Shown: piece by piece, positions 15,281-22,424 of the stretch
Position numbering within the stretch: the first letter of the stretch is position 1
How the letters are laid out: the number at the start of each line of letters is the position of its first letter
DNA from: a virus
DNA: 22,424 bases
Reading direction: 5' to 3' (one strand)
Virus record (IMG/VR): IMGVR_UViG_3300009788_000317
Coordinates: 1-22,424 of that record
Notes under the pieces: model-generated
Database searches by the model: none
Told to the model about the DNA's origin: nothing
What the model saw: the letters and a program-made list of their open reading frames with translations, nothing else
Position numbers and translations under genes: made by a program

Positions 15281-16093
15281 ATGGCCGTATCAGGGGCTCA
15301 AGAGTTTTGGGTCGCAGGTGCCCGAGTTTTCATCGTTCGCGATGCAATTGGTGGCGTGATTCAACCACTGTTAGACTTTGGCGTCATAACAGAGGTTGAG
15401 CCAGCCGTCGAGACCGAGCAGGCGACGCTGCGCGATCCCGATGGCGGTATTCTCAAGAAGGTTGATGAGGTCACGATCTCTTTTGAAGAGACGTACAACC
15501 TGACTGTAGCGAACTTCAGTCCGGATAACCTCAACATCCTTTTTGCGGGCGACGGGGTTCAGTCTTTCTCACAGGTAGCAACACCACTCACAAGTGTTGT
15601 TCATGCCAACCAGACACCAGGCAAACTAGTGAAGCTAGTTAATGCTGCTGGTACCTGGATGTACGGCATCACTTCAGTTGAAGCGGTCAAGGGACCATCA
15701 GGTACTCCGGTGTATGTGGAAGACACCGACTGGGAAATTGTTGACCTCGAGCGTGGTGTCATTCGCATGATTGATGGCGGTGCGTTTGCCGCTCAAGCCA
15801 ATCTGGAGATTGACTTTACGCCACGTGCCATTAGTGGCAACCGACTTGTAAGGCCGCAGGCCGGAGCCGCTAGTTTCAATGGTCGTGTTGCTCTGTTTAT
15901 CGGTCGAGCCGAGAAAGCAGAACAGCATGTCAGAGAGATGCGTTGTTCTATCACGACGGAAAGCTTCGCTGTTCCGGCGGAGGAACACTCCAGTTGGGTC
16001 GCCAGATTCTCGGTTGTTGAAGACGCTACATCTGTTGCTGAGCCGTTCGGCAGGATGTTGCACTTTGTGGGTAGCGTTCCGGCGACGTCGTAA
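15281..16093 (+). CDS. Major tail tube protein
   Basis: A 270-residue protein with ribosome binding site AAAGGA (15269-15274). It begins VSGAQEFWVAGARVFI, followed by strand-rich sequence (LLDFGVITEVEPAVETEQ, DPDGGILKKVDEVTISFEE, WEIVDLERGVIRMIDGG, LEIDFTPRAISG, AALFIGRA-like VALFIGRAEKAEQ, and a final SSWVARFSVVED). The acidic N-terminal strands and the late beta-sandwich pattern fit phage tube proteins that stack as hexameric rings. Position directly before the chaperone pair and tape measure is diagnostic. It is followed by an intrinsic-terminator-like hairpin. Confidence 0.85.
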   Translation: MAVSGAQEFWVAGARVFIVRDAIGGVIQPLLDFGVITEVEPAVETEQATLRDPDGGILKKVDEVTISFEETYNLTVANFSPDNLNILFAGDGVQSFSQVATPLTSVVHANQTPGKLVKLVNAAGTWMYGITSVEAVKGPSGTPVYVEDTDWEIVDLERGVIRMIDGGAFAAQANLEIDFTPRAISGNRLVRPQAGAASFNGRVALFIGRAEKAEQHVREMRCSITTESFAVPAEEHSSWVARFSVVEDATSVAEPFGRMLHFVGSVPATS

Positions 16094-16123
16094 ACCACGC
16101 TGCCCCACGACCCCAACCCCTGG

Positions 16124-16159
16124 TCCTGGCTCCCCGCCGGGGCCAGGATTTTGGTCTTT
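16124..16159 (+). terminator. Intrinsic terminator after the tail tube gene
   Basis: TCCTGGC (16124-16130) pairs with GCCAGGA (16142-16148). An inner CCC/GGG stem and a short GCC loop extend it with one bulged base. TTTTGGTCTTT follows at 16149-16159. It lies 30 nt after the tube stop and just before the chaperone's ribosome binding site, so it probably lowers expression of the chaperone and tape measure relative to the tube. Confidence 0.7.
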
Positions 16160-16180
16160 CAGGCATAAGGAGAACACACC

Positions 16181-16717
16181 GTGGCCAAACAAGAAAAGAC
16201 CGCAGCTGATATTCTCAAAGTCGTCGATGCGCTCAGACCAGGCGTTCTCGTTACGCTTGGCGAAGATGAGGGCAAACCTCTTCAAGTCCGTGTTCGAGAT
16301 GTTGCTCTCGAAGATATTGAAGAGTTCGCAGCGGTGATTGGATCAACCATTCCGCAAATAATCACTGCAATTTCTGGTTTTATTCGAGATGAAATTGCAA
16401 CAGGAGGAAAATTCACATGGGGTGATCTACAGGACCATCCTGAATTTCTTACTGAAGCACTTGCCAAACCCGCATTGATTGGTAGACTTGTTCCTCTGGC
16501 GATACAAAGTCTTTCTGATATGATTGATAAATGCGTGGAGCCAAATGGTGTGTTCAAGAAGTTGCCACACGATATGGCTGCACCAGTTATCCGTCAGTGG
16601 ATAGAATTGAATCTTCTTGACTCGGGAAAATTAAAGGGCTGGGGGACGGCGTTCAGCGGGTTGACGAAAAAGCTGCAGGAAGTGCTCCCAGCTTCGGAGT
16701 TGTCTGCTGTCACTTGA
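16181..16717 (+). CDS. Tail assembly chaperone, unshifted product (gpG-type)
   Basis: A 178-residue protein from a GTG start with AAGGAG (16167-16172) 8 nt upstream. It is helical and lies between the tail tube and tape measure genes, the position of lambda G. Visible segments: DILKVVDALRPGVLVTL, VRDVALEDIEEFAAVIG, PQIITAISGFIRDEIA, LAKPALIGRLVPLAIQSL, PVIRQWIELNLLDSG. In siphophages the short product is made in excess over its frameshifted form, and both coat the tape measure during tail assembly. The slippery site lies 29 codons before the stop. Confidence 0.8.
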   Translation: MAKQEKTAADILKVVDALRPGVLVTLGEDEGKPLQVRVRDVALEDIEEFAAVIGSTIPQIITAISGFIRDEIATGGKFTWGDLQDHPEFLTEALAKPALIGRLVPLAIQSLSDMIDKCVEPNGVFKKLPHDMAAPVIRQWIELNLLDSGKLKGWGTAFSGLTKKLQEVLPASELSAVT

Positions 16718-16944
16718 TTGGTTCGGGCTTTCAGCCGGACTTCTTGCTGTCCCTCGGCCTAAAACAAATCTACTTCTGGTATGATCAACTGCTTCGTTAC
16801 AAAGAACTGGAGTCACATCTTGAAGGACAACAGGCTACACTTTCAATTGCGGTTGCTTTAGGTGACAAGAAAGCCAGAAGCATCAAGAAAAAGCTAATGA
16901 AAGAAGCACTCGCCAAGGTGACTGATGCCGACAGCAAAAAGTAA
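16181..16944 (+). CDS. Frameshifted tail assembly chaperone (gpGT-type), -1 shift at 16624-16630
   Basis: Predicted -1 frameshift product of about 254 residues: 150 from the zero frame, then 104 encoded from 16630 in the -1 frame to the stop at 16942-16944. The -1 frame opens right after a TGA at 16618-16620, so the shift must occur after that point. The second part begins IKGLGDGVQRVDEKAAG and continues into LSLGLKQIYFWYDQLLRY and a Lys-rich helix (KKARSIKKKLMKEALAKV). In the family, the T domain recruits tube subunits to the tape measure. The -1 frame has only a TTG (16714, overlapping the stop) for independent start, without a good ribosome binding site. Confidence 0.75.
16624..16692 (+). 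promoter_or_regulatory. Programmed -1 ribosomal frameshift signal
   Basis: GGGAAAA at 16624-16630 is in the correct phase (G GGA AAA) to be an X-XXY-YYZ slippery heptamer, close to lambda's GGGAAAG. After a 7-nt spacer, GCTGGGGG (16638-16645) can pair with CTCCCAGC (16685-16692) over 8 bp (one G-U), enclosing a 39-nt loop. The spacer length suits a stimulatory stem. Pairing was done by eye; no folding program was used. Confidence 0.8.
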
Positions 16945-19900
16945 AATCCAAATTGAAATTCAAGCTCTGACCGCTGCGGCCAAGAAGAATATCACTACAT
17001 TTGCAAATTCTTTTAAGGGTTTGCGTACACAGATTCTTTCTACGGAAAAGGGCATCGCTCCATTAACTCGTCAGGTAGCAGGCCTAGCAGCAAGTTTTGC
17101 TAGTGTGGCAGCTGTTGGCAAAGCAATCAAACTGGCCAGATTCCAGATTGAACAGCAGGTCAAGCTACAGGTTGCTCTCGGAGAGAACATTCATCTCTTC
17201 GATGAAATGTTGGAGTCAGCGGCAAGGTTCCAAAGAGCTACTCTCTTTACTGACGAAGTCACGTTAAGCGTTACTGCCTTAGCATTAAGTTTTGGCGTTG
17301 CAGTTGATGAAATTGATGATTTTATTGCTGCCGCTGCCGCAGTAGCTACAATTGGTATTGTACCTAGTTTTGAAGCAGCAGCAAGACAGCTGTTGTTCTT
17401 CAGGAGTGGCCGTGGACAACCACTCAGCGCATTAGCTCGTTTGCCACTAGCTAAGAATTTGACTGAGGCAGAGCGAGCAGCAGGTGGAGTTGAGAAAGCT
17501 ATCAATAGGCTACTTGGGGATGTGGCTCGTGAAGTAGCCAAGACGCCGTTCGGCGTTCTACAGCAGGACATCAACCTGATTGCTGATGAATTTGAGCGAT
17601 TGGGTCGTGTGCTGATCCTGATTGTCGGTCCAGCAATCAATCAAGCCAAATTAGCGTTTAGTGGTTTTGTTGATAGTGTTGATAGAGCTATCAGCCCAGC
17701 GGTTCCTTTGATCAATGCTGCTATCCAACCAATAGCAGGTATTCTGCGTGAGTTGATTAAACTTACAGCTGTTATTGCTCTGTTTAAGATTCTCGCTAAA
17801 ACTTTTAAGCTTGTAGGTCTTCAAGGTTTTCTCGGGAAGCTCATAAAAATTATTCGTATTCTTGCTAACCCATTCGGCCTAGTTCTTGGGTTTGTTATTG
17901 CTATTGTTGTAGGACTTGGTGTACTTGCCGCTAAAGTAAAACCTATACGAGAAGCATTCGGTGGTTTGTTTGTGTTGGTCGCAGCAGTTTTCTCTGCTCT
18001 TAAGCAATTGCTTGTAGAAGCTGCGGAGCCATTTGCTGCACTCGTTGAACAAATTGTTCTCAGTGTAACAAATTGGGTTGATAAGCAAATCGAAGCAGGC
18101 ACTGCCCTTGGTAAGTTCCTAAAGCGATTGATTGAGATCAATGATGGAATTAAAGACGGGTCAATTACTTTTGAAGAAGTTGTACAAGATGCTCGTCTAG
18201 CTCTTGTACGTGCGTTTGTGTTTATCAAGAGCAAAGTTATTAATCCTTTCTCCTTTGGTCTTCGGGGCGTTATAAATGCCTTCAAGAATGGTTTCCTAGT
18301 TGCTTGGAAGGCAATAAGGGTTGCAGGAACTGCTGTTCTTATTGCACTTGCTGTAGTATTTGAAAGAATTATTACGGGCGTCACTATTGCTATTGATGGA
18401 GTAACAAAAGGAATTGGGAAGGCCATAAGTCTCTTCGACGAAGAAGCAGGGAAGAAATTTGGCACAGGGTTAGCAAAAAGTGAATTTGTACTACTTATAC
18501 AAGAATTACCCAATGCTCTCGCGGATCAGCTTCGGGAGCAAGTTGATGAACTTGGTGCTTCTATTGACCAGGGTGCAGCGGAGCAAGAAAAACTCAATAG
18601 GGAATTCGAGGAAAGCCAAGGAAGACTACAGGATATTCTTGATAAAGAGTTACAACGCGATGCAATTGCACGAAAACGCTTTGCACGTGAACGTTCATTC
18701 AGGGAATCTCCAGAGGGTATTACGGCAGAGAGCAAGCGGATCCAATTATTGCGGGAGGCTCGAATTGATGCAGAGCGACTGGGTAATGCTCAGATCCTAG
18801 CCGCAACGGAAGGTAGGGTCCGGGAAGAATTTAATATTGAGAACATCAAGAACAAACGTCTTCTTGCTATAGCGAAACGACTCGGTATTGATAAGCTCGA
18901 GCTCAGTGAAGACGAAGCTCTTGCAATTCGCAAGAAGCAAATCAATATCACCAAGGCTCTTGGCAAAGCAGAGCTAACAGAGCTTCAGACTTCACTCAAG
19001 AAACGAGAAATTAACTTTGAGCAATTTGCTAGGAGACGCAAACAGCTTGCGGTTGAAACTATTGATTTTGAGCTACGACTACTCGAGCAAGAACAAGAAG
19101 GTCGGATAGTTGCAATTGAGGCGGAAGAGAAAAAGCGTATTGAATTCGCAGCACGACAAATAGTACGTGCTCAGAAAGAACAAGCGGCTCTTGATGCTGC
19201 ATTCAAGAAGCAAAAAAAGCTTTTAGATGATATTGAAAATAAGAGAGCAAATATCTCGGAGGAAGCTGCAGAGTCACAAAAACAGCTCGTTGCCCGAGAA
19301 CTAGAGGAGCGATTGGCTGCTCTTGGTAAGATAAGGATAGAAACTGCGAAGCAAGCAGAAGAAGAGCTCATTACTATTAACAGCATTGCACGCTTCCAGG
19401 AAGAAGCTGCTAAATTAGCAGGCGAAATCACTCTCAAACTATTAGAAAGACGTACCTCCTTAGCTCAGGCTCTTAAGCAAATTGAGCAGAAGAGGCTAGA
19501 AGCTTTACGTGAAGAAGTCAAGGTGACGCGGTTCCTTAATGAGCTCAGGGAACGAGGTCTTATATCTGCAAGAAAAGACTTCGAGGCAAGTTTGCTTCAG
19601 GCAAATCAAAGTATCATAGAATCTATCAACCAAGTTCGGGAAACTCTTAAACGATTCCCGACCGAACTTGAGATAAAGATATTCATCGCAGAGTCAGATC
19701 TTGCTCGTGAGGCAGCAGTCACCGATGAGCTCGCTCGTATCACAGAGAAGCTTACAGAGAAGACAGAGGAATATAATGCCTCTATAGCTCGACGCAACAG
19801 ACAAGTTCTATTGGGTACTTTGCAAAGTCAGAGTGCTATTGACCTTAACGAAAGAGATCTAAAGGTCATCATCAGACAGACCAAGGCTACTATTGATCAA

Positions 19901-21214
19901 GTAGCTGCATTAGCTCTGCAGGTCATAACTAGTGAAGAGTTCGCGGGCAAGCAGAGACTACTGAAAGAAGTCACTCAAGAACTTACTACCGTTCAAGAGA
20001 CACTTAATGCACAGTTGGCCGAGCAACAACTGTTGCTATTGGAACTCACTGGTACCTTTGACCAAGGTCTGGTGTCTGGTCTAAGAAACTTTATCACACA
20101 ACAAGAGAATGCGTTCGCTAAAGGCATAGAGCTTGCTCAGGCTCTTACCGAGGAGATCAGTACGAATCTCACCGATGCATTCGTTGACATAATAAAAGGA
20201 ACCAAGACTGCCAAAGAAGCATTCCTTGATTTTGCTAGGGACACGGTGGAGGCTATACTCAGGGTCATTATCCAAATGATTATCCTGAAGGCATTGTCTT
20301 TGGCTCTCGGTGGTGTCTTACCCGGAGGAGCAATTCCGGGAGGCAATAAAGGCGGACTCATCGAAAGATCAAAGGGAGGACCGATACCAAAACGTAATGA
20401 GGGTGGGTTTGTTGGCAGGAAAGTATCAATATCAGGATACAGCAAAGGTGGATCTGTTGATGACACAACGATAAAGCCAAAGCGTAAAAAGGATAAGTTT
20501 GCCGACAAGGCAATAGAAGTATCAATATCAGGACGTAATGAAGGTGGATCTGTTGATGACACGACAATAAAGCGAAGACGCAAAAAGGATAAGTCTGCTG
20601 ACAAGGCAATAGAAGTATCAATATTAGGACGTAATGAAGGCGGATCTGTTGATGATACAGTAATAACACGAAGACGCAAAAAGGATAAGTTTGCTGACAA
20701 GGCAATAGAAGTATCAATATCAGGACGTAATGAAGGTGGATCTGTTAGTGAAAGGGATAGGGATGGCAAGGTAACAGGAACACCGATACGAATACGTGAC
20801 AAGCATAAACTTATCGGCAGATCAGCGGGAGGACCAATACCAGGTAGAGGTCCGGACCGAGATACTGTTATTATCGGGGCTACACCTGGTGAGTTTGTGC
20901 TACGTCGTGCTTCATCAGACTATTATGGCCGGGCTATTCTCAATGCTCTGAATTCAAGATCCATTCCTAGAAATATATTGACTTCGTTCGGTAAAGAAGG
21001 CGGAAGAGAGATCAATGACACAGGAGGCTTCCAGAGAGGCGGAGAAGTCACGCCCGAAAGACCACGTCAAGCCGGTACGAGCGTATTGCCTGTATTGGTA
21101 GCGGACAGTGAAGCAATGGACAATCTACTCAAGGGCGGGAAGAATGAGTTGCTTGACTTCCTGCGTGAGAATAGAGATCAATTCCTGGGTGAGGATATTG
21201 CAAGAACGTCATGA
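16925..21214 (+). CDS. Tail tape measure protein
   Basis: A 1429-residue protein that sets tail length and is carried inside the tube. It starts inside the end of the chaperone frame (20-nt overlap). Order of regions: N-terminal helical, Ala-rich domain; hydrophobic segments at about residues 312-337 (FGLVLGFVIAIVVGLGVLAA), 346-360 and 470-489; a long charged coiled coil (~540-1055); a conserved-looking late helix (TAKEAFLDFARDTVEAIL and on, ~1085-1130). A Gly-rich C-terminus follows, with repeated GG motifs, three 32-residue tandem repeats, and a typical ending, DTVIIGATPGEFVLRRASSDYYGRAI in two adjacent pieces. Using the rule of about 0.15 nm per residue, the tail would be roughly 210 nm long. 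The hydrophobic segments may insert into the membrane at DNA delivery. Confidence 0.92.
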   Translation: MPTAKSKIQIEIQALTAAAKKNITTFANSFKGLRTQILSTEKGIAPLTRQVAGLAASFASVAAVGKAIKLARFQIEQQVKLQVALGENIHLFDEMLESAARFQRATLFTDEVTLSVTALALSFGVAVDEIDDFIAAAAAVATIGIVPSFEAAARQLLFFRSGRGQPLSALARLPLAKNLTEAERAAGGVEKAINRLLGDVAREVAKTPFGVLQQDINLIADEFERLGRVLILIVGPAINQAKLAFSGFVDSVDRAISPAVPLINAAIQPIAGILRELIKLTAVIALFKILAKTFKLVGLQGFLGKLIKIIRILANPFGLVLGFVIAIVVGLGVLAAKVKPIREAFGGLFVLVAAVFSALKQLLVEAAEPFAALVEQIVLSVTNWVDKQIEAGTALGKFLKRLIEINDGIKDGSITFEEVVQDARLALVRAFVFIKSKVINPFSFGLRGVINAFKNGFLVAWKAIRVAGTAVLIALAVVFERIITGVTIAIDGVTKGIGKAISLFDEEAGKKFGTGLAKSEFVLLIQELPNALADQLREQVDELGASIDQGAAEQEKLNREFEESQGRLQDILDKELQRDAIARKRFARERSFRESPEGITAESKRIQLLREARIDAERLGNAQILAATEGRVREEFNIENIKNKRLLAIAKRLGIDKLELSEDEALAIRKKQINITKALGKAELTELQTSLKKREINFEQFARRRKQLAVETIDFELRLLEQEQEGRIVAIEAEEKKRIEFAARQIVRAQKEQAALDAAFKKQKKLLDDIENKRANISEEAAESQKQLVARELEERLAALGKIRIETAKQAEEELITINSIARFQEEAAKLAGEITLKLLERRTSLAQALKQIEQKRLEALREEVKVTRFLNELRERGLISARKDFEASLLQANQSIIESINQVRETLKRFPTELEIKIFIAESDLAREAAVTDELARITEKLTEKTEEYNASIARRNRQVLLGTLQSQSAIDLNERDLKVIIRQTKATIDQVAALALQVITSEEFAGKQRLLKEVTQELTTVQETLNAQLAEQQLLLLELTGTFDQGLVSGLRNFITQQENAFAKGIELAQALTEEISTNLTDAFVDIIKGTKTAKEAFLDFARDTVEAILRVIIQMIILKALSLALGGVLPGGAIPGGNKGGLIERSKGGPIPKRNEGGFVGRKVSISGYSKGGSVDDTTIKPKRKKDKFADKAIEVSISGRNEGGSVDDTTIKRRRKKDKSADKAIEVSILGRNEGGSVDDTVITRRRKKDKFADKAIEVSISGRNEGGSVSERDRDGKVTGTPIRIRDKHKLIGRSAGGPIPGRGPDRDTVIIGATPGEFVLRRASSDYYGRAILNALNSRSIPRNILTSFGKEGGREINDTGGFQRGGEVTPERPRQAGTSVLPVLVADSEAMDNLLKGGKNELLDFLRENRDQFLGEDIARTS
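20421..20745 (+). repeat. Three 96-bp tandem repeats plus a partial fourth in the tape measure gene
   Basis: Units begin with AAGTATCAATAT at 20421, 20517, 20613 and 20709, an exact 96-bp period. The fourth is truncated near 20745. Each unit encodes 32 residues, including VSISG, RNEGGSVDD, and a basic block such as KRRRKKDKSADKAIE. The period is a multiple of three, so copy-number change keeps the frame. Copies differ at scattered positions, so they are not brand-new. Confidence 0.9.
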
Positions 21215-22424
21215 GTGTACAAGCATCACAGCTAGTTGATCCGGAGATAATAGCCACAAAAAGTCAATTGTGGCAGCCGACAGTTTTCTTCAGGCAGGAT
21301 TGGTCACAACCCTTCACACTAGTTTCTTCCTGGCGTACCCAGGTGGTCTCTTCTCGCAATCAATCAGAACAACGATTTGGTCTTCTGGAACGGCCCCATC
21401 GTACCATAGAGAGCAGAGTATTAGGTTGGAACCTTGAGGAAGGTCTTGATGGCGATGAGCCTCGAGGCCAACAGGGCATTCAACATACTCGAAATTTAAT
21501 GAGTCGTATGGCCAAGGCTCGGAGCCTTTGGCCGATATACAGCGATCGTGTAGAAATTACACAGCTATCACAATTTGTATATACGGGTGATTTCAAGCAC
21601 AGACGATTTCAAGTAGGTGGTAGAGTATTAGGAGCACACCATGATGGTCCTCTGATTGATAATTTTAGTATTGCTAAGGTCATAGCAGTTAGTGATACTT
21701 CTATTACTCTTAGTGCAGATCTGGGCGGAAAGATAAAGATCATAAGTCATATCACGGGATCGATAAATATTCTTGTCTCTCCGACAGTCGCTCTTACAAT
21801 TCCCGGAGTCACAAAGAAAAAGAATGAGCTGCTTGTTATTTCAGCTGGTCGTCGTAGTGCGGGTACACCTGCATTCTTTCCTGTTGTTACATGGGGCGGC
21901 CAGACTTTAATTCACGTTGTTCGAAGAGGAATCACTAGCAGTGATTTCTCTTTATACATAATTGGTGGCGATGTCGAAGATACCCGAGATCTGGTCGTAA
22001 CTTATAGTGACTTGAAACAACAAGAAGTTTATGGTTCCGTGATTGTTGTTGGAGGTGCTGATCGACTGGGATTACATGCCGCAGCAGAAGGCTTTGAAGT
22101 ATCTGGTGCTCAACCGCGTTTTCCCATTACCACTACTGTAGCTAACACTCTGTTAATTTGGCACAATCTTGTGTCAAATTCTAGTGCTAGTCCTCATACT
22201 CCGTTTCCCGTTGGTGCTACAGGATTATTTGAATTTTCTTCCTTTACGGGGCCTTCTCGATTCAGCGGCATGCACAAGAATTTGCAGTTGGCTGTTACGG
22301 AAACTATTGGTTTTGATTTTGCTTCGCCCGCAAGCAAAAGAACTTTATTCAATGCCGTTGCCTTAAAAAGTGGACCAGGTCAATTTCTGTATCCACTCCT
22401 CGAAGGGGACATCAAGCTATCGAG
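21211..22424 (+). CDS. Distal tail/baseplate protein following the tape measure (3' truncated)
   Basis: The ATG at 21211 overlaps the tape measure stop (ATGA), and the frame stays open to the window edge (over 400 residues), so the gene is incomplete. The first ~170 residues (LWQPTVFFRQDWSQPFTLVS, RNQSEQRFGLLERPHRTIE, ARSLWPIYSDRVEI, FKHRRFQVGGRVLGA) resemble tail-tip proteins encoded after the tape measure, where an 'E-x-R-x...L-x-x-P-x-R' segment precedes a beta barrel. From about residue 185 a different beta-sandwich-like domain appears (SINILVSPTVALTIPG, ELLVISAGRRSAGT, SLYIIGGDVEDTRDLVVTYS). This could be an inserted adhesion-type domain. Tail-tip function is inferred mainly from position. 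Confidence 0.65.
   Translation, partial: MSVQASQLVDPEIIATKSQLWQPTVFFRQDWSQPFTLVSSWRTQVVSSRNQSEQRFGLLERPHRTIESRVLGWNLEEGLDGDEPRGQQGIQHTRNLMSRMAKARSLWPIYSDRVEITQLSQFVYTGDFKHRRFQVGGRVLGAHHDGPLIDNFSIAKVIAVSDTSITLSADLGGKIKIISHITGSINILVSPTVALTIPGVTKKKNELLVISAGRRSAGTPAFFPVVTWGGQTLIHVVRRGITSSDFSLYIIGGDVEDTRDLVVTYSDLKQQEVYGSVIVVGGADRLGLHAAAEGFEVSGAQPRFPITTTVANTLLIWHNLVSNSSASPHTPFPVGATGLFEFSSFTGPSRFSGMHKNLQLAVTETIGFDFASPASKRTLFNAVALKSGPGQFLYPLLEGDIKLS

Noticed and set aside
16714-16944. Independent gene with TTG start after the tail chaperone
   Set aside because: TTG lacks a convincing ribosome binding site, and the frame is open back to 16621 with a slippery heptamer in phase; a -1 frameshift product explains it better.
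17821-18513. Minus-strand 230-codon frame inside the tape measure gene
   Set aside because: Antisense to a certain gene; composition is biased and no start signal is seen.
20137-20802. Long minus-strand open frame opposite the tape measure repeats
   Set aside because: It mirrors the 96-bp repeats; lack of stops comes from repeated codons. Low-complexity product, no ribosome binding site context, and the plus-strand gene is certain.

Overview
The window is a contiguous stretch of a tailed double-stranded DNA phage (free phage or prophage), almost entirely coding and all on the plus strand. It covers distal tail/appendage genes, DNA packaging, a small membrane-protein cluster, head assembly, head-tail joining, the tail tube, the tape measure and the start of the tail tip. 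A tape measure with a frameshifted tail chaperone pair, and no contractile sheath gene, points to a long non-contractile tail (siphovirus morphology). Two clear lipoprotein signal sequences and a spanin-like protein suggest a Gram-negative (diderm) host. The host cannot be named from the sequence. No integrase, repressor, tRNA, insertion sequence, CRISPR array or replication gene is seen.

Layout. Bases 1-2524 hold four structural or appendage genes: a left-truncated fibre-like protein with a C1q/TNF-like end, a 65-residue unknown, a small structural-looking protein, and a protein with nine ~20-residue repeats. A small helical protein (2524-2817) precedes the large terminase (2807-5272). The terminase is unusually long because a second, catalytically dead terminase ATPase domain sits in front of an intact ATPase plus nuclease. 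Bases 5269-7141 hold a run of small overlapping genes: holin-like, lipoprotein, unknown helical, a nested out-of-frame pair that includes a unimolecular-spanin-like protein, a membrane/coiled-coil protein, and a short basic frame broken by TAA. No endolysin is visible there. The head module follows: portal fused to MuF (7145), prohead protease with a very acidic tail (9604), HK97-type capsid protein with an N-terminal delta region (10887) and a probable decoration protein (12366). Next come a tiny unannotated gene (12918), a beta protein (13089), a head-tail connector (13436), an HK97 gp10-like protein (14071), a probable tail terminator (14844) and the tail tube (15281). The tail assembly chaperone has a canonical -1 slippery site, GGGAAAA at 16624-16630, with a well-placed downstream stem. 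The tape measure (16925-21214) carries three 96-bp tandem repeats near its C-terminus. The last gene (21211) runs off the right edge.

Expression. Many start codons overlap the preceding stop (TAATG, ATGA, GTGA), so translation is probably coupled. The strongest ribosome binding sites (AGGAGG or AAGGAG type) precede the protease, capsid, decoration and tail chaperone genes. GC-rich hairpins follow the capsid, decoration and tail tube genes. The last two are followed by T-rich runs and look like intrinsic terminators or attenuators that set the abundance of the high-copy proteins.
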